From Rotaria macrura (Eukaryota > Rotifera > Eurotatoria > Philodinida > Philodinidae): a stretch of DNA of 64,000 bases. Below are positions 27,549 through 39,778 of this stretch, one piece after another (positions within the stretch are counted from its first letter, which is position 1; the number at the start of each line of letters is the position of its first letter). The notes beneath the pieces are model-generated. The model made no database searches, was not told the origin of the DNA, and saw only the letters and a list, made by a program, of their open reading frames with translations. The DNA lies in the NCBI GenBank assembly GCA_900239685.1, contig OENT01000525.1:1-64000 (forward strand), written 5' to 3'. The translations under genes and the position numbers were made by a program.

Positions 27549-30500
27549 AAGAATAGGATACTTGTATTGTAGATAGTTGAAAAGAAAAGAAAAAAAAAGA
27601 AGGAGGAAGCAAATCTGTTGTTTGTTCAGAATAAAAAAAAATAATAAAAAAGAAGGATTAACGTTTTTGACCTCATTGAGTTTGTGCATGTATTTATCGA
27701 GTTGAAGGCTCGATTTACATTCTTTCCACACATTGAACACTCCTTTCGATGTATTATATCACATGCTTGTCAAATTCACAATAGACGAACATTTCTAATT
27801 GAAACACAGATTAAATGATAACATCAAAATAGAATCTGTGAAAATATTCTCAAACTTCTTTTCATATCTTTCTATGTTCGGGATAACTAATAGATTTGTT
27901 ATGTACTAACAAATCCGTTGAGATTAAATTTATAAAAATTTATTCCTTTTCATTGAGAAAAAATTTAGACCTTGTAATTCATATTTGTGTTTCAATAGAA
28001 CAAATTATTATTATGATTATTACTTTTTGTTATGACCAATATTATGAAATAAATGAAAATTATCAAAGTATTATTGATTGCAAATACTATATTCAAAAAT
28101 GATGCTTGTAAATAGTCATATTTACCATACATTAGTAGCTGTTAGATCAATATTTGCATGATATTTAGCCATAGGTAAGATGGTTCCACTGGTCATGACA
28201 ACTAAATCAACGATGATTTATCGCATTTAAATTTCTGCATGCACTGGTATTACGAATAAGTAGTTGTACATTCCTATGATGACTATTAAACTAAATGAAT
28301 TATGATGTAATAAAAAATAATCGTATGTTAATGAAGATTTTTCAAGGAATGAACAATCAGATCAACAACACACCCATACGACATACGAACGAAGAACTTA
28401 TAATTTTGATTGTAAAGATGAAATTCAAACATAGACATAATTACTGTTTCGAATAAGATCAATCACGTGGACAAAATTTAGTATAATGTAGACATTGAAG
28501 AAAAGAATATGATGGTCATTAGATTTACCTTCGTTAATTTTATAATATTGCTTTGCTCAGTGAAAAGAAACATACCTGATTACAAACGAGCAGAAGATTT
28601 GTTTAAGATAAAAACAAGTGAACTTATGTATTCAAAATTATTTTGAAGGTTTTTCAACATTCAACATGAATCAATGTCATTCGTTTTTCATTCACGGTGC
28701 GAAAATGAATGGCAAGCGTCATTAGCATATTATAAATGTTAACAAATTATTTCTAATGATATCATATGAGTAGGGTCTCGTCGAGAATTGAATTACGATT
28801 GTATCCACATGGATCAGCTGACTGATTTTCTAAAACAATACCTGTTCAATGATACTTGGAAAGAAAATTCTAGATGAGGTTATGTTCGAATAATTTCTTT
28901 TGATTCAAACGAAAACTGATTAGATTTGAATATGATGTTCGTCGAGATTTTTCAATGATTTTTGCGCGTATCAATACACTTTTACATCAGACGCTTTGAT
29001 GTCAAATTATAATGCATTCACTTGAACTATGAATGTAACAAGAGTGACAATGAATGAATGAGAAATAAATTCATAGTTTTATGTCCATGACTATACTTAG
29101 GATTTCGATCTTATATTTACAAAGAAACTCAAACACATAAATAAATATTCGATTTAATTTTATCGAATCGATATTATTATTTAGAATAGGATTTAGAATT
29201 TAATTGTGTTCGTTTTTTTTTTTCATTTTGAACTATTAGCATTTGATCGCAGTATAAACCATCTTTTGAGCCTCATCTAGCAAAGATTTCGCTGTTCATG
29301 CACTATCATTTCGTTATTTCATAGCTTGAAAGTCAACATGAGTAAAAAAGTAAGATTCCATAACTTGTAAACATCGTTCTCATAGTTTGTAGATTTTGAA
29401 AAAGTTACAATTGAACTTATAAAATCCGACATATCACAAGACCTTGATATTGATTTCAACGCATGCTAAATTTTTTCATTGAGCAAATAATTTTATTCTA
29501 TCATACAATAGTTTTAATACTACAACGGAAAGGTGCATACATTAACACCCCTCTATAGTAGACAGATACTCAAGTGAGCTTTCAAAAGTGTTCACAATAC
29601 GGAGGTGTTCACTTTGGGAAGGTTTTCAACGTTTTGTTTTCAAATCAGTTTCTACAGCGGCTATACTGTATTCAACCTTACATCTCGAGTTTATATCCCA
29701 AGGAAACGTGATGAGGTTAATTGAAATAGATCATGAAAATGATTCTATTACAAATTTCCTACTTGAAATAAATTTAAATTATCTTAAGCTTGAGTTCGCC
29801 GAAAACGAACCATGAGTGTTTGGCAGTTCATATGTACTCGAACAAAATTAGTTTTATCTTTCTTTTTTTAAGACGATAATATTGGACGACATGAGTCTAA
29901 GTTCATTAGTTTATTCTAAGTAATAAAGAATGGTGAATTAAGAAAACGAAAACTAAAATCGTCGTTTTTTATTCCGTCATAAAATTTATTGTTAAAATGC
30001 AGTGAAAACCAAAGAGGATGGCTTTTACACGTCTGTAAATAAATGAATTATTTTTATATAATAAAAGTAATCGTGGAAAATCAATTCAAATGAAAATAGT
30101 AATCGAGTATCTGAAAGTCTGAAAACGAAAATCAAGAAGACTAGATTTAACCTTCCGCATGATAAATCTCAATATTATCACATGTAAGTTTTAAGATTTA
30201 TGTTTCCGCCTTTTGACGCAGCATCGATAATGTCATGGAAATCAGGCGGCTGCCATGCTGTAAAGAGACTTTTTAATAACGATGGAACAGGAAAAACCTG
30301 TCCACAAAGGGAAGGTTTTACTGTATGTATATAAAAATGTGCATATAAATAAAATCTACTCAAAATGCTCTGTCGATTGCAATAACAATATAAGGTCTAT
30401 AAAAATCTGACAATTTAATCTGAACCACCCAATACATCAGTGGAAAGTATGGCGTCAAAAAGAAAAATATAAAGTCAAAAGTCAAAATGCGAAACTACAC

Positions 30501-31986
30501 TACACTGCTCTTAGATTTCACTGTTTCCAAAGTTTGTTAGAAACTCTTTTCTGATTTTATAGGTCGTAGAATGTGCCGGAAAAAAAACGACATGTGCTTC
30601 GGAAGATCGATTATCTGGATCAATTCACATGCATAGATTCAGACTACGAAAAGTACTGTTCTATAAGACAAACAAAACATCTGCATTCATTAAAGTACTA
30701 GTACTAGATGATTCGAACGAAGTGTGATGATCGAGGAACCAAGAATGAAACAATCGGTAAAAACTTTTGATTAGATGTAGCAATCAAAATCTGGCAAGAC
30801 TTTAATACAAGTATTCACAATCAAATCCAGACATATTTTTCTGTTGATTTCGAATAGAATCCTAGTAGTTTGCGCGAGAATTTCAATGCAGTTAGGTAAC
30901 ATCTGGGTGTACTACTAGTCTGCATCTGATTTTGTTTTCTGTACGATATCGAAGACAAATATCAAAGCACAAATAAACACTGAGATAATGGACATAGAAG
31001 CATCATACTGGTGTTCGAATAAGTATATGAGACAAATTCTTTACCACTATAGAAGGAAAAAGCTTTCTCAGATTAGTATGTTTCAACACTTTTATCAGAT
31101 AAGAAGCTATCAACACATAAACGAATACAATGTCAGTAATATTCAGACTTTAAATCGTTGTTGTCCAAGTCTTCTCTTATCATATATGAATGTCATCAGG
31201 ATGTTTTTCTCAGGGCAGTATTCGTAAGTTTCACAATACAAGTAAGTCATGTTTTAACTCTGATTTTGGCGCTTCGTTGATTAGACAAATCGTATATGCA
31301 ATCGTGTCGACATGAATATAGAAAAATGAAATCAAGTAATTAATGTTAAAACTAATGACTGATTTTAAGATACGTTCAAACATCAGAAAATCTTCTTCTA
31401 ATGAGTTTCTAGACAATAACCAAGGATCTTTTCTTCATAGTTAAACGAAAACAATATCATCAATCTTTCTCATCTAATAGATTAGTACGAATTTATATCC
31501 ACTTGTTTTCGAAATTGTAAAACAAAATCAAACCCTTCGTTATATCTAAATAAGTTCATAGATGAATAAAAATAAAAACAATCGAATTAATCGACATTTA
31601 TTTTGTTTGTTTCTATTTGATTTTCAATATTATTTTTCACATATCGATAACGATAACGCGATTAACTATTCAGCCAAGCATAAGTTGAGCATGCATCATA
31701 GATATATAAATGTATACTTGTTTCCTTTTCTTTTTTCTTATTCTTCCAAACCTTTCTATCGATAACAGAATAGAAAAAGAAGGCAACGATGGTGCCCTTT
31801 CTATATAGACGTTATTAGCACATCGTACGCGATCTTTTTTCCCTTCATCTAACCGATGCTCTTTTTCTTCTTATTTATCAACTGATGTGATATCATATTT
31901 CTCTCTACTTTATCGAGATATTTTTTGGCATTTTGCCATTATGTACAATCAATCGTTCCTATCCTCTAGTTTAATTTAACTTTCAG
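27549..31986. other. Long intergenic region, no gene supported
   Basis: About 4.4 kb of AT-rich sequence with short, featureless frames (for example 27,896-28,102 and 30,988-31,227). The exception worth noting is the more GC-rich patch at 30,178-30,363, described separately. A TATATAG at about 31,801 lies 185 bp upstream of the next start codon and could be a TATA element, without further support. Confidence 0.45.
30178..30363 (-). pseudogene. Coding-like orphan fragment, unclassified
   Basis: A 61-codon minus-strand frame stands out because its middle (KPSLCGQVFPVPSLLKSLFT, then AWQPPDFHDIIDAASKGGN) uses more GC and a protein-like residue mix compared with the surrounding AT-rich noise. I do not recognise the family with confidence. 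No partner exons were found on either side, so it may be a captured or decayed exon. It could also be chance. Confidence 0.25.
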
Positions 31987-32994
31987 ATGTATAATCGATT
32001 GATTATTTTTTTCATCCTCTATTCTTTGATTCATGTTACAGTAAGTTCTAGTCTTCCATCACCTGAATTACGCACAAAATATGGTGCCAACGCATTGAAT
32101 GCTTTAGAACGTCTTCTAAATTTTTTTGAATCTGATGAAAAAGATTTAAATGTTGATGGTGTTTACGGTTTACGTATAGCACAAGGACAATTGAATGCAC
32201 TTCAGAATATCTTAAATTCAAATGAGAATCATCGTTTTACAGATAAGAATCAATACATAAAATCCTTATCCATACAAATTGAACGTATAGCAAAGAAGAG
32301 TCTGGATGAAATCGAACATCAAACTTCGTCCTATTTACATCGATTTCTTGTTATTATATCAAAACCATTTCAGATTGATTATGAAGCAAGAATAGTTCAA
32401 GAACATTTAATTGAAAATGGTTTAAGAAGTTCAAGTTTTGATGAAGATCAATCAGATTCTTGTTTTGCCGAGTTACTTGGCTCAAGTGATCATCCAAATG
32501 TAACCAAATGTTTCACAACTCAATTATGTTGGAATATGATGACTGAATCTATGACTAAAGATTATCGTTTAACACATCAATTATTATGGTTTTTAGTTGC
32601 AAAACATATTGGCTGTATCGATAATCGATCCGTATCAAGTGATGCAAATAAAAGTTTGAAAAATCTGGAAGATCAATATTGTACTAATATCTATCAAGAT
32701 GCACAATTCAATATACAACAGGATGATAATCAAGATTTATTTCTTGAAGAACTATTATTATGTTCAATTATTGGTTACGAAGAATTTTTACGTTCTGATT
32801 GGTTTAATTTAGTACTTTCATGGCAAAATTTAGAATATGGATGTTTCGGTAGTGAAACAACTACAAATGAAACAAATTTAAAAGTTAAAAGACATCTATT
32901 AATTGAACAAGAAATGAATCATGGTTGTTTATCGCACAAAAGTGGTCTAGCAGCTGGACTACTTGCTACATATGCCAGAGTGTTTTTACAATAA
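31987..32994 (+). CDS. Secreted UPF0764/C16orf89-like protein
   Basis: An uninterrupted 335-codon frame, notable in a window where most genes have introns. Residues 1-21 are a signal peptide (LIIFFILYSLIHVTVSS). The rest is largely helical with about nine cysteines. The pattern of the C16orf89 family (DUF4735) is visible: an early L-N-x-D-G-x-x-G-x-R-x-A-x-G-Q-L block; DSCFAELLG; CFTTQLCWNMMTES followed by LTHQLLWFLVAKHIGC; and a final NHGCLSHKSGLAAGLLA motif with the conserved H-G-C-x-x-H-K/M-x-G-L-A. The human member is a secreted protein expressed in thyroid with no known biochemical function, so none is assigned here. The stop is followed at once by AATAAATAATAAA. Confidence 0.82.
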   Translation: MYNRLIIFFILYSLIHVTVSSSLPSPELRTKYGANALNALERLLNFFESDEKDLNVDGVYGLRIAQGQLNALQNILNSNENHRFTDKNQYIKSLSIQIERIAKKSLDEIEHQTSSYLHRFLVIISKPFQIDYEARIVQEHLIENGLRSSSFDEDQSDSCFAELLGSSDHPNVTKCFTTQLCWNMMTESMTKDYRLTHQLLWFLVAKHIGCIDNRSVSSDANKSLKNLEDQYCTNIYQDAQFNIQQDDNQDLFLEELLLCSIIGYEEFLRSDWFNLVLSWQNLEYGCFGSETTTNETNLKVKRHLLIEQEMNHGCLSHKSGLAAGLLATYARVFLQ

Positions 32995-34465
32995 ATAATA
33001 AATTAAACTGAAGAAAAAGTTGATAAATAAATCATAAGGTAAAAATACAATGGTAGATATCACTATTGATATATTCAAACAAAGACTATTGCTATTCGAC
33101 AGAATTGATCTACTTGTAAAACAATATTTTGCTAATAGTTAATTATCTTATTTTAAAATATAAATTCATATGTGACTATATAAATAAAAATCAATATGAT
33201 TAAATAAAAAATTTCAAATAGTTTATGTTAAAATCACGAATATTTCTTTTGGATTTATAACATTGAATCGATTCATGTTCATGTATAAGAAATGTCTTAT
33301 AATTGGAAAAGTTGTTCAGTTTTTGCTAAATGGATTGTTATATTTAAATTAAATTGACAAAAGATTTTTCTTGAGCAACAATATTTCTTATATGAAACCA
33401 TGTCATTTTTACTATCGAAAGGTACATCAAATCATCATCGTACAAAAATAACAACTTGAAAAGTATTAAGAAAAATTTTAATTCAAAAATAGAACATAAA
33501 AAATATTAAATTATGACTTCGCGTCAAATTATGTTTTCTAAGGATTCATAAGTAAAACAAGCGATGTAACATTTTTAAACGAAATACATATTTCAATCGA
33601 TTACATAAGAAGCCGAAAAAGAAAGATGTTGTGTTTTTTTTTCTTTCTTTATTATAGAATATTTCTTGTTGGAAGCCATAGATCTTTTACTAATTTCTTA
33701 GATATCAAATTCGATAAAGTATCTATTGAATTTGAATGAAATCTAGTTGATATAATAAGAGACAATTGAGAAGCACAATGTCTATATAGTTAACATGACC
33801 TTTGATTTCATTCTTGTCTTCTTTCGAGTTCTTACACATGTAAATTATTTTCGAACAAATGAAAGTATATGTTGTCAAATTAAATTTAAAAGAATTAAAC
33901 ATTTGAAAGCTTCGATTTTTACAAAAATCTATATTGAATGATATATTCATTTCATTATTAAAAAAGAAAGAAAAGTAATAAAATTTCATATTCATATTCT
34001 TACTATCGAAAACATCAATAATACGTTTTTCTTTCCTACTCTCCCATTCACTTACTATTTCGTATGGCATCATTCGCTCAAGGTAACATTACTGGTTCGA
34101 TCGTTGATATTTACAAACACTAAACGACACCGAACAAGTATTGCCAACGAAGAGAAGAGAATGAGAGAAAACGAACAAGAGTCAATAACAAAATAACGGA
34201 GAGAAGCATGTGCTGCTTCTCTCAACTCTTGCGCGTAATATTATTCAAGTGTTGCAAAATGAGGCAAGAGAAAAGGCAAAACGAGCCATTGAAATTACTT
34301 TGCTCTTTAGATCACGTAGAGAGGCTAAGAGTACGATGGTAATTGTATAGCCTGTCTTGCTCTTCGACTTGTCAATCAATACCAATATCAAATTTGAACA
34401 ATTACAAAGTCGGCCCTATTTCATATTAAAAAGAGAAATTCATTGTTTTCTGCTTCAAATTGATC
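32995..34465. other. Intergenic, includes a perfect hairpin
   Basis: No gene seen. The segment 34,130-34,330 is purine-rich with repeated GAGAGAA words and contains the hairpin at 34,199-34,223. The rest is AT-rich without structure that I can support. Confidence 0.45.
34199..34223. promoter_or_regulatory. Perfect 10-bp hairpin upstream of 34,466 gene
   Basis: GAGAGAAGCA, a five-base loop TGTGC, then TGCTTCTCTC form a perfect stem about 240 bp before the start codon of the coiled-coil gene. It could act in the 5' untranslated RNA or as a palindromic protein site. No function is implied by sequence alone. Confidence 0.3.
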
Positions 34466-35449
34466 ATGTTCAAAACTATTCCAATCAAAACAAACGATAA
34501 TGGTCATGAAAAACAACTTGATAATGACCAACTTGTTTCAATGATTAGCAGATTGATTGATGAACGTGATGTATTATGGCGTGAAAATGAATATTTAAAA
34601 GCAAAATTAAACGAATCTGTTTTAATGGAAACAATAAATGAAATGAAAAAAGAACGAGATTTACTAATGAAATTATTACTTAATTTATCCATGAATAGAC
34701 AAAATGATGAACAAACACAATATCATAATCATGCGAAAGATGAACAGTGAGTTATTATTATTCATTTCTTTTTTATCTTCTGAATACTATCAGATTAAGT
34801 AATCGAATGTTTCTGTTTAACTTGTAGTCTAAACGGTGGTTATTCCAGTGACCTACTTCCACCACCTGCTTATCAGACATATAATACAACGTTAAATAAA
34901 AAATCACTACATAATAATAGTCCATTAGCTAAAAGAGTTTCTGCGCACTCTCGACAGAATCAAAATTCAATGACGAATCGTGAACTATCAATACCTGTAA
35001 CTGAATTAAAACCATCACGTCGTTCACATAGAGCAAAACAAAATCACGAACAGCTACAGCAACAATCACAACCACAACAACAACAACAACAACAACCACA
35101 ACCCACAGTTATTTATCGTGTTGAAGGTACGAAAGAATGCTTGATGAATCCAGAGGAATTGTCATCGGTATTTGCGCATGTCAAACATTCTCATCCAAAT
35201 AAAAAGATTGTGGTATATAAAACTTCAACAACACCGCAAACGCATGAATTTAATCAGTTAGTCGATGAAATGTGTATGAGACATGGTGTCGAATTAAAAC
35301 ATAGTCAAAATTCACCATTTCAACAATATCGTTCGCAATCGTTGCAAGATTTAACATCGATTAAGATGCCACCGCAACGTGATTTTGATTTTCAATTTTT
35401 ACCCATTGAAAAACAAGAACAATCACGAACAAATACTGCAAAAAAATAG
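34466..35449 (+). CDS. Coiled-coil / polyQ protein of unknown function
   Basis: Two exons; the intron starts after codon GAT-GAA-CA at about 34,748 (GTGAGT donor) and ends at a TTGTAG acceptor near 34,828. The start is the ATG of MFKTIPIK. Residues about 20-75 form a coiled coil rich in heptad Leu (LVSMISRLIDERDVLWRENE, then YLKAKLNE and ERDLLMKLLLNLS). A Ser/Asn-rich linker with PPPAYQ follows, then a polyQ/Pro run, then a compact-looking segment (TVIYRVEGTKECLMNPEELS, then SVFAHVKHSHPNKKIVVYKT) that could be a small folded domain. I do not recognise the family. The gene ends 86 bp from the stop of laforin on the opposite strand. Confidence 0.75.
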
Positions 35450-35535
35450 ATAACCGAAATTACATAAAAGCAAATGAACATATACATAACTTAACAATTT
35501 GTCTCTTTCTTTTCTCTATTCGATTAGTTTTGTTT

Positions 35536-36712
35536 TCAATCGAATGCTTTTCTGTATATTACTTGTGCATTTTCCAGAAATACAGGATCGAAATAACCAC
35601 ATGAACGTATGGGAGCTAAATCATAATGAACTCTGGCTAATGGAATCTTCAGAACAAAGTGATAATAGGCGCAAACAAGACCAAATGCTCGACCAACACC
35701 TAAAATGAAAAACAGAAACATGCATTCCTTTTCATCTAAATCTTTTTATCTTGTAATTAATTTTCTTTTAAATGTAAATTAGTAAAATTATGCTTTATGT
35801 AGCCTTGAATGAAGGTCAAATTGTTTAGTCTTTGCAATTCAACATACCAGCATTACAATGAACATAAACTTTGTGACCTTTTTCTACTATTGTTTTCAAT
35901 ATTAGTGTTGCTTGTGGTGACATTAATTCTCTACCAGTCGATGAGAAATCGGTAATTGGTATCCATAAAAATAATATTCCACTATGATCATATGCTTTTC
36001 TTAATATTTCAACACTTCGAAGATTGTATTCATTTTTCGGTTCTGGTACATAATCATCACCAAGAATTCCCGTGCAATTTCTTTCAATATCTTTCACAAC
36101 TTGTAAATTAATGACAGCTGTTATACCTAAAGTTCGATTTAGTTCATTTTCAATATGTGTCAATAAACGTGGACAACTACCAACATATAAGTTATCATTA
36201 ACACGACCATAATGCATTATTTTATGAGCTACTATTTCATTATAAAAATTTGACGTGTGCATTTTTTCATTTGGTGCTAAACAGAAATCAATTCAAGAGA
36301 ACGAGATAGGAAAAAAGAGATGTATTTTTCTTTTACCACCAGTTTTAACTTCCATCCAATAATCGATAGGTGTATAATAAATTTGATCTACCAAATTCTT
36401 GCAATCATCTCTTCGCCATACTCGATTATCATTCTTACTATTTCCTTCCCATATTTTGTCGTCAAGAACGTACTTATAATTAAATTGACGGGTATCCTTC
36501 GATAAAGTAATATCTAATCGATAGAAAAGTGGCTCGTTGAATAATTTTACTGATTGATGAAATTTTTTCGTAAGAGCGATTAGTCGCGGCGCTTTTTCTA
36601 TAGACCAAGAACCGAACTCTGGTATGCTACCACAAAGACGAATGGTAGGAGTGGAATCATGAATTGAAGTAACTACGGCACCGGGAATAATTACGCCGAA
36701 TGTATACTGCAT
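35536..36712 (-). CDS. EPM2A: Laforin (CBM20 + dual-specificity phosphatase)
   Basis: Three exons (36,712-36,337; 36,276-35,848; 35,699-35,536) give 322 residues, against 331 in human laforin. The N-terminal CBM20 carbohydrate-binding domain starts YTFGVIIPGAVV, with IRLCGSIPEFGSWSIEKA and the domain-end NLVDQIYYTPIDYWMEV. The linker and phosphatase follow: NEKMHTSNFYNEIVAHKIMH, YVGSCPR, LGITAVINLQ, WIPITDFSSTGRELMSPQA, then the active site VYVHCNAGVGRA split by an intron. Laforin dephosphorylates glycogen in the cytosol. The Cys and Arg of C-x5-R are intact, but the residue after the Arg is Ala where Ser/Thr is usual. That position aids thiolate release, so activity may be altered. Confidence 0.93.
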
Positions 36713-36979
36713 TGGTTTTATTGAGATTTAATACGATTGATTACTTATGAAAAGTTCAATATAAAATATATAGAAATCGATTCAATGTATATGACATACA
36801 TGGATATAGTGAAGGTGTTTCTAACCATGTAAAAATAATCGTCAATTTCTCCACTTGTCGGAAGTGAATACGTTTAAAACGATACTCGTATGTAATTTTT
36901 TTATGCAAAACAAAATTATTCACTTCCTTTAACTTCCGATGATTAAAAATCATTCAGAAATAGAAAAGTATGTTCGTCG

Positions 36980-37058
36980 TGCTTCGATAAATCAATGATT
37001 AGAGCGCTGGTCTGATTAACCAGTTATCATAACTTGGGCTCGATTCCACATTGAATCA
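36980..37058 (+). pseudogene. tRNA-like relic (Ile-GAT-like anticodon arm)
   Basis: AGAGCGCTGGTCTGATTAAC with the following CAG makes a perfect 5-bp anticodon stem (CTGGT/ACCAG) with a seven-base loop whose central triplet is GAT. A GGGCTCGATTCC segment 20 bases downstream resembles a T-arm. The D stem and acceptor stem do not pair, so this is a decayed tRNA or a chance match, lying between laforin and the next gene. Confidence 0.3.
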
Positions 37059-37413
37059 TATATATTTTATTTTCTATTTGTTCATTGAAAGTCAAAGGCA
37101 ATGAATACTCTAGCATTCTATAAAATAATTAAATGTGAGTATCCTTTCAAACATATTGACCCTCGATAAGAGCAGAAATTTACAATCATCTTTACATGGT
37201 TAGAAATAGCTTCGCTATATACATGTGTACGTTGTATACATTGTATCAACGACAAACACTTTCGATGATAAAATATATCTGAATCTATGAAACATTTCAT
37301 GCTTAAAATAAGTATAATTTTATTCGATTTATTAAAATTAATGAAAATAGTTCACATACTAAGCTTGATTACATAAAAGTGAAAAGATAAAAATGTACTT
37401 ATTGTGATAGATT

Positions 37414-38318
37414 TTATGTAGTACATAATACATTTACCGTCTCTCGTATGATTGGTGTCGGCTTATTTGAAGTGTTTTCTTTTAGCGCCACCGAATGATT
37501 CATAGTTTCTTTGCCTGTTGCTGCTGCACCAATGGATTCTTTTCTTCTTGAAACTGTTGGAATATCTGTTTTGCTAGCTGTTGTACCCGTTGACTGCTGA
37601 GCACATGACACTTGAGAAGTGATACCTTTTATTTGTGTTTCTTGAGGAGAAACAGTGTTCACATTAGCTGCTGTTTGATTTAATCGATCGATTTCTTTTT
37701 TGGCCGATTGTAACATATCTTTTTGTTCTTGATATAATTCTTTTTCAATTCCAGCTATTCGTTTTGTCTTCTCTGCATCCATGTCTTCCATAATCTTTTG
37801 TAATCGTAAATGATATTCACTATCGACGTGATTCGTGTGTTGATGAGCTTTTCGAAGAAGTTCCTCTTGTTCAAATCGTACACTTGCAACAACTCGATTC
37901 ATTTTACGTTGAATATCGTCATTGATGTTTGATGTTTGTTGATTGGCATATTCAATGATTTGCGAATGTGTTGAACCTAGAAGATTGTGTATCACAAAAT
38001 TATTCGATGTGTTATTCTTTGAAATGAAGAGAAAAAAACCTAACCTAATCTTAGAACGAATTCATTCAATCGTTTTTGATTAGCCATTGATCCATTACAA
38101 ATAAAATCCGCTAACACTCTGCTTTTAACACTTATATCATCTTGTTGTACTGTTCGATGATCTATAACTTGATCATTTGTTTTCGTAGCATGTTTTTCAT
38201 CAGTATTTGCTAATGTGTTACAGGTTTTACTTTCACATTTCGCACCGGTTTTACATGACTGGCAATGACCTAATGATTCCTGTTTATCTCCTAATAACTT
38301 GTTAATGATATGGCTCAT
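37414..38318 (-). CDS. Charged helical protein with Cys cluster, unknown
   Basis: Two exons; the intron (GTTAGG donor near 38,044, TTCTAG acceptor near 37,983) joins FVLRLG to STHSQIIEYANQ in frame. The ATG at 38,318 is the first in frame; nine bases further upstream the frame has only a TTG. The N-terminus contains CQSCKTGAKCESKTC (C-x2-C-x5-C-x4-C), a possible small metal site. Residues about 100-200 form a long charged helix (IQRKMNRVVASVRFEQEELL, then HLRLQKIMEDMDAEKTKRI) probably coiled coil, followed by a Ser/Thr-rich tail. I do not recognise the family. It is in a run of four minus-strand genes with short gaps. Confidence 0.7.
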
Positions 38319-38670
38319 TTCTTCCAAACAAAAAATACCGAAATGTTCTGGCTATTTCTATGATAAAAATCTAGTATTTAGAACTCACTTGAACCCTAGC
38401 TATGATTCACGTTTGAAAAATTATTTATAAATTATTTGGCTAGTGATAGACTGACAGTTCGTTTTATATGGCGAATAGATGAAGTCAACTGTAACGATTC
38501 TATTCTGTTGCGCACGAATATTTTTGTATACATAGATATTCTGCACTTCAGCGATTACGTCTCTAGATTCTCGTTTTCTTTGCTAATAAGTAAAATCTAT
38601 AGAGATTTCACTTGTCTTTTTAATTTTATTAAACGAAAAACAAAACATACAAAGTTTCCTTTCCTAATTA

Positions 38671-39554
38671 TTATTTTTGCCATTTGAAATGTGCATATGC
38701 ACGATTGAGTTCAGCATTTCGATGTATTTCTTGTTTTTTCTTTATTGTTCGTCCTTGATTTTGTGCTGCATCCATGATTTCTTTTGCAAATAGTGTCCAA
38801 AATCGTTGATCGTGTGGTCGTGCATCATGTGTACTATCAATTAATAAACGAATAGCTGTAAATGAGCCGCGTGTTGGTGACATTGGTATTGGTACTGAAT
38901 ATAGAGTACCACCTTTGGCTATTCTTGTCATGCCTATGTAGAACAAAATCGATGAATACGAAAAGAACTTTTATTAGTGAGTAAAGAAAAATCGATTTTA
39001 ATTTAAACTAGTCTTTATCTTTCTTGAATACATAGAATATGTATTCTTCTAGTTCTAATTTACTTACGAACAACAGGCGTTGAATTTTTAATTGCTTGTG
39101 CCAGTAGAGTAACTGGATTACATTCAATTGCGTTGCGCTCTTCTTGTGTTTTAGCTTTATTCAATTTACCGACTTGTATTAATTTAATTGTTCGAAATGT
39201 TTTATGAATTAATTCTTCAACTAATTCACGATTTCCTTCACGCAATAGAATTCCAATAACACGAGACACAATTGGGTCATGAAAACAAGAAAACGATTGA
39301 TATGTCGGTATAACGGGTTTAACTGGACGATAATGTCGTTCATCTAAATCGTCCATTTCAAGTAGATCGGAACGTGTTTGAACAGGATCAACATGGGAAT
39401 CATATTTATCCCACCATGTTGAACCTTTTTGACCATGATAGTGCGATTGGCCAGCTGTTAACGATGGAATTGATGTATGAAAATAACGTATGTATTGAAA
39501 TGATGATTGACGAATTAGATATGAAGATTTTAACATTATTTCTAAAGAAATCAT
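38671..39554 (-). CDS. MRPS7: Mitochondrial ribosomal protein uS7m
   Basis: Two exons, joined across a short intron after PVVR (GTAAGT donor near 39,067; CATAG acceptor near 38,938). The first about 35 residues are basic and hydroxylated with few acids (LKSSYLIRQSSFQYIRYFHT), a mitochondrial targeting sequence. The uS7 core is clear: GILLREGNRELVEELIHKTF, NPVTLLAQAIKNSTPVV, then MTRIAKGGTLYSVPIPMSPT and a C-terminal AELNRAYAHFKWQK. Total length is about 250 residues, close to the human protein. uS7m organises the head of the small mitochondrial ribosomal subunit and binds 12S rRNA. Confidence 0.92.
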
Positions 39555-39661
39555 TTAATGTATATAGATATAACATCTTTTTATTTCTCTTTGTCCTTCA
39601 TTTTTTCATTATCAAAAAAAAACATTAGTTTCTCACATACACATTAACAACGAATGAGTTT

Positions 39662-39682
39662 AATATATATATATATATATAT
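39662..39682. repeat. (AT)n microsatellite
   Basis: About ten AT units in the 224-bp gap between the uS7m start and the 3' end of the ARF-like gene. Confidence 0.9.
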
Positions 39683-39778
39683 GAATAAAAAAGAAAAAAA
39701 GAACAAACAACAACAACAGGAAACTGCCGCCAGATCGTCATCACTGCACACGAATACAGAATTGAATTTATGAGATGT

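Noticed and set aside
29588..29815. 75-codon plus-strand frame near repeated GTGTTCAC words
   Set aside because: No family pattern and no splice partners; the two short repeats are too little to define an element.
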